64,000 bases of DNA. It comes from an uncultured Chryseobacterium sp. (GTDB lineage Bacteria; Bacteroidota; Bacteroidia; Flavobacteriales; Weeksellaceae). Both the position numbers and the translations under genes were made by a program. The notes below the pieces were generated by a model, which was not told where the DNA came from, ran no database searches, and saw only the letters and a program-made list of their open reading frames with translations. Location of the stretch: NCBI GenBank assembly GCA_913777465.1, contig CAJYRQ010000053.1, forward strand, positions 62,001 through 126,000, in the 5' to 3' direction. Below, one piece after another: positions 26,866-34,478 of the stretch. Each line of letters opens with the position of its first letter. Position 1 is the stretch's first letter.

Positions 26866-26931
26866 AATCAATACCTGTAAAAGTACTGTTGACAAGCGAG
26901 AATTCCAGCATCCGGCTTTCCTCTTCCAACC
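26866..26931. repeat. Intergenic element, partial copy C
   Basis: GATAATCAATACCTGTAAAA and TTGACAAGCGAGAATTCCAGCATCC (read in two parts) through CTCTTCCAACC align with the copy A interior from about 3217 to 3285. It ends 12 bp before the stop of the minus-strand receptor at 26944. With copy D it accounts for most of the 485-bp gap 26459-26943; the remaining parts show no gene. Confidence 0.6.
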
Positions 26932-26943
26932 GGTGGGTTGAAT

Positions 26944-29061
26944 TTATATTCTCTCCTTTTCCTCAAATTGAATCGCCTTTTTCTGAATCTTCTTTTTCTG
27001 GCCTCCGAAGGTATAGTTCATGCTCAGCCTGAAACTTCTGCCGTCCCAGTAATTGTTGATCTGGTGGACACTATCGGTAAAATAAATATCGCCACGGAAC
27101 CGCTGTGCAAACATATTGGTTACGGTGGCATTGATCTGCAGTTTCTTTTCCATCAGGGAAACTTTAAAGCCTGATGAAAGATCGGAGAAATTATGATAAT
27201 AGTAATTCACGTTCCGGGAAGGAAGGCTCTGTTCGTAGTTCAGGAAAAGAGCAAGGGTTTTGGTTTTATTCAGGGTAAAGGTATTGTTGATGGAGTAGCT
27301 GAATGAATTCCCCTTCTGCGGTTGGGCGTCCAGTCCAAAAATCTCCGAATTTTGCCTGCTGGCGTTTACGGCCACAGTCGATTCCCAGAACTTAAAAAAA
27401 GTATCGGTATAGGAGATATTAAGCCCGAAAGAATTGTTGTTGTAATAATTAAGATACGTTGAAATCTGGGACAGGCCATCCTGGAAAGAAACCTGGCCGA
27501 AGGCATTTTTCAGCCGCATATAATAAATACTGGTCGTCAGCTTATTGTTGAAAGTATAGCCCAGTTCAAGATTATTGATATAGGACGGGGTTAGCAGAGG
27601 GTTTCCGGAAGAGTACGAATAAGGATTGGAATACCACCGGAACGGATTCAGGCTGCCCATGCCCGGACGGTTGATCCTTCTGGAATACGCCAGACTGAAA
27701 ATATTTTTGTCTTTTTTGTAAGAAATATAGGCCGACGGGAACCACTGTCCATATTTATACGAATTTCCGGAACCTATAGAAGGGGTATGGCTTTCTGCCG
27801 AAGTGTTTTCATAGCGGAGGCCGGCTTTGGTTTCCCAGTGCTCCCCGAAATTTTTAGCATAGCTGAAATAAGCGGCATAATTCTCCTCCCGGTACCGGAA
27901 AAGGTTGGCTCTGCTGTCATCGGAAACATACCCGTTGTTGGTAAGATTGAAATATTTTAAGTCGGAATTGTTTTTAAACTGATTGTATTTAATCCCGGTT
28001 TCAAGGGTTCCGAAAGAGAAGGGAAGTTCAAGGTCGGCCTGCGCGGAAAAAATCTGCGGTGAAACTAAGGAAAGGGTTTTTACATTCTGCAAAGTGTTGT
28101 CGGAAAGCTTTTGGGTAGCGAAATTAACTTCCGTATCGGAATTGTTTTTGTATAAATTCCCCAGGATGCTTAATTTCTTCCCTAATGAATCGAGCTTGAG
28201 GTCATAATAGGCACTCAGTGTGTGGGTCGGTTCCTTTTCGCGGTGGAAAGTGTTGGTGAGAAGGTTTTCTTCCTGCCCGGCCGAACTGATATTCCGCGTG
28301 GTATTCACGATATCCATTCCGGATCTTTGGTGGGCATACAGATATTCGAATCCGGCTTCGGAATTTTTACTGATTTTATAAGACATGCTGATGCTTGGGG
28401 TCAGCTCGTTCCACATATCTTTTCTTACCGAGCTGCTGTAATTCCGGGTGGTCCCGATAATGCTGTAGTTTTCATCAGACCTTTTGGCGGAGTCGTAATA
28501 GACCAGCTTCAGGCTGCTGCTGAACTTTTCGGTCTGGTAGCTCAGGATCCCGTTGTCGCTGAATCCGGAATACGTCCTCTGGATGAGGTTGGAACCGATG
28601 CTCCCGCTGAATCCCAGGTTCGGGTTTTTCTTCAGTATAATATTGATCAGGCCGCTGTTGCCCTGGGCTTCATACTTCGCCGGTGGTGTGGTAATCACTT
28701 CTATTTTAGCAATGTTCTCGGAACGGATGGACTTCAGGTAATTCAGGAGGGCCTGACCGGAGAGATTCAGCATCCTGCCGTTGATCATCACGTTTACGCT
28801 GCTTTTTCCTGCAATAGAAACAGAGCCAAGATTTTCATCCACTTTGATCATGGGAACGTTCGCCAGGGTTTCCGAACCGTCCATTCCCTGGGAAGCGATG
28901 GAAGCTTCCACATTGAAGATAATCCGGTCGGCTTTCCGTTCCAGCAGCTTTTTCTTAACCAGGATTTCAATTTTTTCAATATTCTGAACACTGTCCTTTT
29001 TTACTTGTGACCAGAATAGGGATGAAACCAAAAGACAAGCTAACACAGGAATATTTTTCAT
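26944..29061 (-). CDS. Outer-membrane beta-barrel receptor, TonB-dependent family
   Basis: The product has 705 residues from the ATG at 29061, where a signal peptide begins (MKNIPVLACLLVSSLFWSQ); an earlier ATG at 29148 adds 29 residues that do not look like a signal. The plug domain contains VMINGRMLNLSGQALLNYL and IEVITTPPAKYEAQGNSG near residues 95-145. A long barrel of the same family as the protein at 24236-26458 follows, with TBDR-like repeats of aromatic strands. The gene diverges from a secreted small protein and a LytS/LytTR pair, which may control it. Ligand unknown. Confidence 0.87.
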   Translation of the reverse strand: MKNIPVLACLLVSSLFWSQVKKDSVQNIEKIEILVKKKLLERKADRIIFNVEASIASQGMDGSETLANVPMIKVDENLGSVSIAGKSSVNVMINGRMLNLSGQALLNYLKSIRSENIAKIEVITTPPAKYEAQGNSGLINIILKKNPNLGFSGSIGSNLIQRTYSGFSDNGILSYQTEKFSSSLKLVYYDSAKRSDENYSIIGTTRNYSSSVRKDMWNELTPSISMSYKISKNSEAGFEYLYAHQRSGMDIVNTTRNISSAGQEENLLTNTFHREKEPTHTLSAYYDLKLDSLGKKLSILGNLYKNNSDTEVNFATQKLSDNTLQNVKTLSLVSPQIFSAQADLELPFSFGTLETGIKYNQFKNNSDLKYFNLTNNGYVSDDSRANLFRYREENYAAYFSYAKNFGEHWETKAGLRYENTSAESHTPSIGSGNSYKYGQWFPSAYISYKKDKNIFSLAYSRRINRPGMGSLNPFRWYSNPYSYSSGNPLLTPSYINNLELGYTFNNKLTTSIYYMRLKNAFGQVSFQDGLSQISTYLNYYNNNSFGLNISYTDTFFKFWESTVAVNASRQNSEIFGLDAQPQKGNSFSYSINNTFTLNKTKTLALFLNYEQSLPSRNVNYYYHNFSDLSSGFKVSLMEKKLQINATVTNMFAQRFRGDIYFTDSVHQINNYWDGRSFRLSMNYTFGGQKKKIQKKAIQFEEKERI

Positions 29062-29209
29062 AGTTAATTTTTTTTGACAAATGTATTTGGATAAGAAACA
29101 GGATAAAACAGCATTTAGATGTCCGGCGTTTTTCATCCGATCATCCAAATTTCGTCGATGATTTCTGGCGGTTCGCCGATTCCGATGTGAAAAAAGCTAT
29201 TGCCTTGAC

Positions 29210-29217
29210 TATTTTTG
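29210..29217 (+). promoter_or_regulatory. -7 promoter element directly before the start codon at 29222
   Basis: TATTTTTG matches TAnnTTTG and ends only 4 bases before the ATG. Transcription starting a few bases downstream would give a leaderless or near-leaderless mRNA. No clear TTG -33 box is seen at 17-23 bp. Confidence 0.5.
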
Positions 29218-29221
29218 AACT

Positions 29222-29569
29222 ATGAAAAATCTAATTTTTATTTTCAGCTTTTTGTATGGCCAGTTCTGTATACCACTTCAACGGGTGGATGTATGGAAGA
29301 CCCTAACGATTCCTCCTGGAGAAAGCCTTTATATCAGTGAAGTAAAGGCTCCGGTAACTTTGGAACTGAAGAATCTTTCCGGTAAAGAAGTCCATCTTTC
29401 TTCAAAGCTTGCGATGCCTCAAAGCATAGCCGCGGAATCCGGATTCAGATACCGGTTGCCGAAAAAAGGCAGTCTCTCGGTTGAAAACAGAAATACCGTT
29501 GTGGTTTCGGTATATTTGCATTACACCTCCTCGAAAAGTATTTTCATTAATAATAAAGAATTGCGATGA
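29222..29569 (+). CDS. Small secreted protein, function unknown
   Basis: The 115-residue protein has an N-terminal hydrophobic signal (MKNLIFIFSFLYGQFCI). A compact beta-rich domain of about 95 residues follows (PGESLYISEVKAPVTLEL, then VVSVYLHYTS). No known domain was recognised. Its stop codon overlaps the start of the sensor kinase gene by 4 bp (ATGA), so the three genes form one unit. It may be a periplasmic partner or ligand-binding accessory of the kinase; that is inference from coupling alone. Confidence 0.72.
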   Translation: MKNLIFIFSFLYGQFCIPLQRVDVWKTLTIPPGESLYISEVKAPVTLELKNLSGKEVHLSSKLAMPQSIAAESGFRYRLPKKGSLSVENRNTVVVSVYLHYTSSKSIFINNKELR

Positions 29570-30579
29570 AGACCCATAAGCTTGTTTGGTTTCATATTTT
29601 TTTCTGGATGATTTATATTATCGGATCGGTAGTGATTCCTTATTTCATATTTGATTCTGAAAAATCCCTTACCTTTAAAATCACCTTTTTTCTTACCAGC
29701 TTCATATCCTTTTATGTAAACTATTTTATCATTGTACCGCGGTTTTATGAGCCGGATAAGATTTACAAATCCGTTATTGCCTTTCTGCTGAGCGTAACGT
29801 GTTTTGTTATCGTGCGCTACTCTATAGAAGAAGTCCTGCTGCCTGCGACACTGGGATTCAGGAATTACGATCCGGATACGGGAATTGCCTATTATTTTTT
29901 CGATAATATTTTTTTCAGCAGCACGGCTATTTTCATCAGTACGACGTTCTGGTTTCTTCAATATTTTATCCGGACGGAATCTGAAAAAGCCGAACTTATC
30001 GAAGCCAGAAAAACGGCAGAACTGCAGGCCTTAAAGACACAGATCAACCCGCATTTTATTTTTAATTCATTAAATAATATTTATTCGCTGGTATATCAGA
30101 ATTCTGAAAAAGCATTGCCTGCCATTGAAGAACTCAGCCGGCTGCTAAGGTACAGCACAAAAGATCTTACTGAAGATTTTATCACTTTGGACAAAGAAAT
30201 CGGATATATCGACAGTCTTACCGCTTTGGAAAAGCTTCGTATTAAAAGCCCCGAACTTTTGGTTTTTGAGAAAAACATCAGCCATCCCACATTGAAAATT
30301 TCGCCCATGCTTCTGGTGCCGTTTGTGGAAAATGCTTTTAAACACGGGGACTTCCGGGACAAAGGGTTTAAGATGAGAATTTCGGACGGTCATAAGATGC
30401 TGCATTTTTACCTGTTGAATTATAAAAGTGAAAGGATGAAGGATGAGGTTTCGGGAATCGGAATTGAAAACGTGAAAAAAAGACTCTCAATCCTGTATCC
30501 CGACAGGCATGAATTGAATATAAAAAATTCGGACAATGAATTTACAGTCGATTTAAAAATAGATTTGCGGAATGAATAA
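29566..30579 (+). CDS. LytS-type sensor histidine kinase
   Basis: The 337-residue protein has four membrane helices in the first 140 residues, a short coiled coil (ESEKAELIEARKTAELQALK) and the His_kinase domain. The phospho-acceptor is His163 in QINPHFIFNSLNNIYSL. The ATPase part follows with MLLVPFVENAFKHG near 245-258 (N box) and GIGIENVKKRL near 300. It should sense an unknown signal at the membrane and phosphorylate the downstream LytTR regulator, with which it overlaps by 8 bp. Confidence 0.92.
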   Translation: MKTHKLVWFHIFFWMIYIIGSVVIPYFIFDSEKSLTFKITFFLTSFISFYVNYFIIVPRFYEPDKIYKSVIAFLLSVTCFVIVRYSIEEVLLPATLGFRNYDPDTGIAYYFFDNIFFSSTAIFISTTFWFLQYFIRTESEKAELIEARKTAELQALKTQINPHFIFNSLNNIYSLVYQNSEKALPAIEELSRLLRYSTKDLTEDFITLDKEIGYIDSLTALEKLRIKSPELLVFEKNISHPTLKISPMLLVPFVENAFKHGDFRDKGFKMRISDGHKMLHFYLLNYKSERMKDEVSGIGIENVKKRLSILYPDRHELNIKNSDNEFTVDLKIDLRNE

Positions 30580-31258
30580 GATTAAATGTGTCATCGTAGA
30601 TGATGAACCGCTGGCCATTTCACTTCTGGAAAGCTACATACATAAAGTACCGTTTCTGGAGTTGGTTTTTGCAACGGAAAACCCGATTGAAGCAATGGAA
30701 TATGTACAGAAAAATGAATCCGACCTGATTTTTCTGGACATCCAGATGCCCGAACTTACCGGAATCAATTTTATGAAAATTCTCGGAGATAAAAAGAAAT
30801 ATATCCTAACTACCGCTTATTCCGAATATGCACTGGAAGGATATGAACATCATATTATCGATTATCTGCTGAAACCGATTCCATTTGAACGGTTTTACAA
30901 AAGCGCACTGAAAGCACAGGAACGTTTCATGACGGCAGAAAATAAAGACGATACCCATTTTTTTGTCAAGTCTTCAGGCCAGCAGCACCGGATTAATTTT
31001 AAAGACATCCTGTATATAGAAAGCATCAGGGATTATATCAATATCAAAACGCAAGAACAGGAATATATTGTCCTGGATACGCTGAAATCCATGGATCAGC
31101 AGCTTCCTGAGCCGTCTTTTGTGAGAATACACAAATCTTTTATTATCAATTTACATCAGATCCATCACGTTACTGGCAAGAAAGTAATGCTGGTATCCGG
31201 ACATGAAATTCCGATAGGGGAGAGCTACCGGATGGCTCTTCTGACAAGGATAAAATAA
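30572..31258 (+). CDS. LytTR-type response regulator
   Basis: The 228-residue protein has a receiver domain (DDEPLA near 10-15, phospho-acceptor Asp56 in LIFLDIQMPE, TTAYSEYALEGY and KPIPFERF) and a C-terminal LytTR DNA-binding domain from about residue 130 (ILYIESIRDYINI, FVRIHKSFIIN, IPIGESYR). Such regulators bind direct repeats upstream of targets. Candidates are its own operon and the divergent receptor gene at 26944-29061. A weak hairpin near 31263-31297 with a T run follows the stop. Confidence 0.92.
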   Translation: MNKIKCVIVDDEPLAISLLESYIHKVPFLELVFATENPIEAMEYVQKNESDLIFLDIQMPELTGINFMKILGDKKKYILTTAYSEYALEGYEHHIIDYLLKPIPFERFYKSALKAQERFMTAENKDDTHFFVKSSGQQHRINFKDILYIESIRDYINIKTQEQEYIVLDTLKSMDQQLPEPSFVRIHKSFIINLHQIHHVTGKKVMLVSGHEIPIGESYRMALLTRIK

Positions 31259-31322
31259 AAAGAAGCTGTCATAAAGGTTTAGGCAGTCTTTTTTTGTAAT
31301 AAAATAAACAAATAATTTTTTA

Positions 31323-31473
31323 TGCTCCAGAGAAGCAATATCTGGTAGAAAAAATAATAGAATATGGCAAGCACGCCGTCGGTGTGCTATGATAAGATAG
31401 AACTCCTTCGGAGTTCCGGTATTATAAGATGTTAATGCAGGTCTACACAGATGTTGCTCCTACGGAGCAAATT
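31323..31473. repeat. Cluster of short palindromes (REP-like) after the LytTR gene
   Basis: Four short stem-loops lie in 150 bp. Three are clean: AGCACGCC/GGTGTGCT (31370-31388), GAACTCC/GGAGTTC (31400-31416) and TTGCTCC/GGAGCAA (31454-31470), each around a three-base loop (GTC, TTC, TAC). The fourth, TGCTCCAGAGAAGCAATATCTG near 31323, is degenerate. The third plus CTACACAGATG matches the copy at 23346-23371 in reverse. No gene is visible. Confidence 0.65.
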
Positions 31474-31500
31474 AAGTGATCATTTCACGCGCTATACTGT

Positions 31501-31816
31501 AAAATTAGCGTGAACTTGGAGAAAGATAATATAACAGCTGGCAAATAAATATAGTAGAAAGGAACAGCAAGTAAATCAGCCCCAGCGGGGCACCATAATC
31601 ATAGCCCCGGGTGAAACCTGGGGTTAAAAAAAGCAGATGACAACCCAAGCCCTGAAGGGGCGAAACCTTTTATAGAAAGGGAATGCAATACCTCAGGCTG
31701 ATCCGAATAATAATCTGTGTTTAATGATTACACCCCTTCAGGGCTGAATAAGCACTTCAGCGAGTTTAAAGTGTTGAAAAATAAGTTAAATGCCATCGAA
31801 CTCACGTTAAAATTAG
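31501..31816. repeat. Intergenic inverted-repeat-bounded element, copy G, with REP-like interior
   Basis: The ends AAAATTAGCGTGAACTTGGA (31501-31520) and TCGAACTCACGTTAAAATTA (31796-31815) are imperfect inverted copies and carry the GTGAACTCGA-type terminal motif. The interior differs from the other copies: it holds GCCCCAGCGGGGC (31579-31591) and a pair of exact inverted 12-mers, GCCCTGAAGGGG (31649-31660) and CCCCTTCAGGGC (31733-31744). No coding frame is convincing. Confidence 0.65.
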
Positions 31817-31850
31817 TATAGAAATAAACCTGAAAAAAGTTTTAAAAAAA

Positions 31851-31871
31851 GACTGCCCTTTTTGGACAGTC
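31851..31871 (-). terminator. Intrinsic terminator of the aconitase gene
   Basis: Read on the minus strand, GACTGTCC and GGGCAGTC form a stem with one mismatch around AAAAA, followed by a run of seven T. It lies 30 bp after the stop codon at 31901. Confidence 0.85.
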
Positions 31872-31900
31872 TCTTTTCTTATGATCATTAATTCTGACAA

Positions 31901-34171
31901 TTAATTTCTTTCCTGCTGTTTGATCAGATTCAGCGCGGAACCTGCTTTGAACCATTCGATCTGCTGCTGGTTGTACGTATGGTTGGCCATGACCGTATCT
32001 TTGGTGCCATCCGTGTGAATGAATTCCAGAGTCAGCTGTTTACCCGGAGCAAACTGATCCAAATCCAGGAAGTTAACCACGTCATCTTCCAGTACTTTAT
32101 CGTAATCCGCTTCATCGGCAAAGGTCAGTCCGAGCATTCCCTGCTTTTTCAGGTTGGTTTCGTGAATTCTCGCAAAAGATTTTACCAGTACCGCTTTTAC
32201 ACCAAGGTGTCTCGGTTCCATTGCCGCATGCTCTCTGGAAGATCCTTCTCCGTAATTCTGGTCACCCACAACAATCGAAGGGATTCCGGCCGCTTTATAA
32301 GCTCTCTGCACCGCAGGCACTTCACCATATTCGCCGGTCAGCTGGTTTTTCACTTTGTTGGTTTCCATGTTGTAGGCATTTACCGCACCAATCAGCATGT
32401 TGTTGGAAATATTATCCAAATGGCCTCTGTACTTCAGCCATGGTCCTGCCATAGAAATATGGTCGGTCGTACATTTTCCGAAAGCTTTGATCAGAACCCT
32501 TGCTCCGGTGATGTTCTGGCCGTCCCATGCCGGGAATTCTTCAAGCAGCTGAAGCCGGTCGGAGGTAGGGCTTACATTCACCACTACACCTGAACCGTCT
32601 TCAGATGGTGCCTGATAGCCATTATCTTCTACGGCAAAACCTTTGGACGGAAGCTCTGAACCTTTAGGCTCATCCAATCTTACCTGTTCTCCGTTTTCTG
32701 CAGTTAAGGTATCGGTAATCGGATTGAAATCCAGTCTTCCGGAAATTGCCACAGCCGCTACCATTTCAGGAGAAGCTACAAACGCGTGGGTATTCGGGTT
32801 TCCGTCGGCTCTTTTTGCAAAGTTCCTGTTGAAAGAGTGAATGATGGAGTTTTTTTCTCCTTTTTCAGCGCCTTCTCTGTCCCACTGCCCGATACAAGGC
32901 CCGCAGGCATTGGTGAAGATCCTGGCATTTTCAAATTTCCGGAAAGAATCCAGGAATCCGTCTCTTTCTGCCGTATATTTTACCTGCTCCGAACCCGGGT
33001 TGATTCCCAGGATCGCTTTTGGCTTAACGCCCTTTGCTACGGCATCTTCCACGATGGAAGCTGCTCTTGACAGGTCTTCGTAAGATGAATTGGTACATGA
33101 ACCGATCAAAGCCCATTCTACCTCCAAAGGCCATCCGTTGGCTTCTGCTTTGGCTCTGAATTCAGATACCGGCGTTGCTAAATCCGGAGTAAACGGTCCG
33201 TTCAGGTGAGGGGTAAGTTCGGAAAGGTTGATTTCGATTAACTGGTCGAAATATTGTTCCGGATTGGCATATACTTCAGGATCACCGGTTAAGTGTTCGG
33301 CGATCTGATCTGCCGCATCCACAACATCCTGTCTTCCTGTAGCGGCAAGATATCTTCTCATTGAATCATCATATCCAAAAGTGGAAGTGGTCGCGCCGAT
33401 CTCCGCACCCATGTTACAGATCGTTCCTTTTCCGGTTGCCGAAAGCGATTCCGCCCCTTCGCCGAAATATTCTACGATGCAGCCGGTTCCTCCTTTTACG
33501 GTAAGAATTCCTGCCACTTTTAAAATAACATCTTTAGGAGCGGTCCAGCCACTCATTTTACCGGTTAGTTTTACCCCGATCAGCTTAGGCATTTTAAGTT
33601 CCCAGGCCATTCCGGCCATTACGTCTACGGCATCCGCACCACCTACTCCGATGGCAACCATACCAAGACCTCCGGCATTCACCGTATGGGAATCGGTACC
33701 GATCATCATTCCTCCCGGGAATGCATAATTTTCCAGTACTACCTGGTGGATGATTCCTGCGCCCGGTTTCCAGAAGCCGATTCCGTATTTATCACAGACA
33801 GAGCTCAGGAAATTGAAAACTTCCGAGTTTTTGTTGATTCCTTCCTGCAGATCTTTGTCTGCTCCTACTTTGGCCTGGATCAGGTGATCCGCGTGGGCCG
33901 TTGAAGGAACGGCTACTTTCGCTTTTCCAGCCTGCATAAACTGCAGAAGTGCCATTTGTGCCGTAGCATCCTGCATGGCCACCCGGTCCGGAGCAAAATC
34001 TACATAGGAATTTCCTCTTTCATATTCCTGGCTTGCATTTCCTTCCCACAAATGGGTGTACAGAATCTTCTCTGAAAGTGTCATTGGTTTTCCTGTAATT
34101 TCTCTTGCCGCGGCAATTCTTTCAGGATAACGCTGGTACACTTTTTTGATCATGTCAATATCAAAAGTCAT
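31901..34171 (-). CDS. acn: Aconitate hydratase, monomeric (mitochondrial-like) type
   Basis: The enzyme has 756 residues from the ATG at 34171 ([12 protein letters not shown]); an upstream ATG at 34225 adds 18 basic residues that do not look native. It isomerises citrate and isocitrate in the TCA cycle through a [4Fe-4S] cluster. Cluster Cys are visible in [12 protein letters not shown] (about 380-391) and ACGPCIGQW (about 445-453). The swivel domain near the C-terminus has [10 protein letters not shown]. The size and motifs fit the mitochondrial-type branch rather than AcnA of E. coli (about 890 residues). A second, different aconitase (AcnB) is encoded upstream on the same strand. Confidence 0.95.
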   Translation of the reverse strand: MTFDIDMIKKVYQRYPERIAAAREITGKPMTLSEKILYTHLWEGNASQEYERGNSYVDFAPDRVAMQDATAQMALLQFMQAGKAKVAVPSTAHADHLIQAKVGADKDLQEGINKNSEVFNFLSSVCDKYGIGFWKPGAGIIHQVVLENYAFPGGMMIGTDSHTVNAGGLGMVAIGVGGADAVDVMAGMAWELKMPKLIGVKLTGKMSGWTAPKDVILKVAGILTVKGGTGCIVEYFGEGAESLSATGKGTICNMGAEIGATTSTFGYDDSMRRYLAATGRQDVVDAADQIAEHLTGDPEVYANPEQYFDQLIEINLSELTPHLNGPFTPDLATPVSEFRAKAEANGWPLEVEWALIGSCTNSSYEDLSRAASIVEDAVAKGVKPKAILGINPGSEQVKYTAERDGFLDSFRKFENARIFTNACGPCIGQWDREGAEKGEKNSIIHSFNRNFAKRADGNPNTHAFVASPEMVAAVAISGRLDFNPITDTLTAENGEQVRLDEPKGSELPSKGFAVEDNGYQAPSEDGSGVVVNVSPTSDRLQLLEEFPAWDGQNITGARVLIKAFGKCTTDHISMAGPWLKYRGHLDNISNNMLIGAVNAYNMETNKVKNQLTGEYGEVPAVQRAYKAAGIPSIVVGDQNYGEGSSREHAAMEPRHLGVKAVLVKSFARIHETNLKKQGMLGLTFADEADYDKVLEDDVVNFLDLDQFAPGKQLTLEFIHTDGTKDTVMANHTYNQQQIEWFKAGSALNLIKQQERN

Positions 34172-34478
34172 ATCTAATTTATTTTTTCTTTCTTGTAAAT
34201 TTTTCAGCTTCAATTCGATCATCAAGCGGAAAATACGATTTCTTTAATTCAGCAAAATCTATTCCTCCGGTATATAAAAAAGAAATAAATATGCTGTGAT
34301 CAAGATATTAGTAGGGCTGAATTTAAGAAAAAATAAGATTTTGATCGTTGATATAGGATAAAATAATAATGCGGACGTCTTAAATAGAAATATTCTAAAC
34401 AAAAAAGAAAGATCCCGATCCATACGGATCGGAATCTTTCAGTATCATCCAAACAGGGTTTCCTGTATGTATTAAAAA
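34172..34478. other. Gap between the two aconitase genes
   Basis: The 307-bp region holds the acnB terminator at its right end (34407-34440). The rest is A+T-rich, with no clear gene and no strong TAnnTTTG promoter for the downstream aconitase. The two genes may be transcribed separately because the terminator is strong, but the promoter was not found. Confidence 0.5.
34407..34440 (-). terminator. Intrinsic terminator of acnB
   Basis: GAAAGATCCCGATCC (34407-34421) and GGATCGGAATCTTTC (34426-34440) pair over 15 positions with one mismatch around ATAC. On the minus strand the stem is followed by TTTTTTG. Confidence 0.9.

Noticed and set aside
28222..29010. Open frame of about 260 codons on the plus strand
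   Set aside because: It lies wholly antisense to the receptor gene at 26944-29061, which has a signal peptide, plug and barrel. The antisense product has no domain.
31979..32593. Open frame of about 200 codons on the plus strand
   Set aside because: Antisense to the aconitase gene in a codon-biased region; no recognisable protein.
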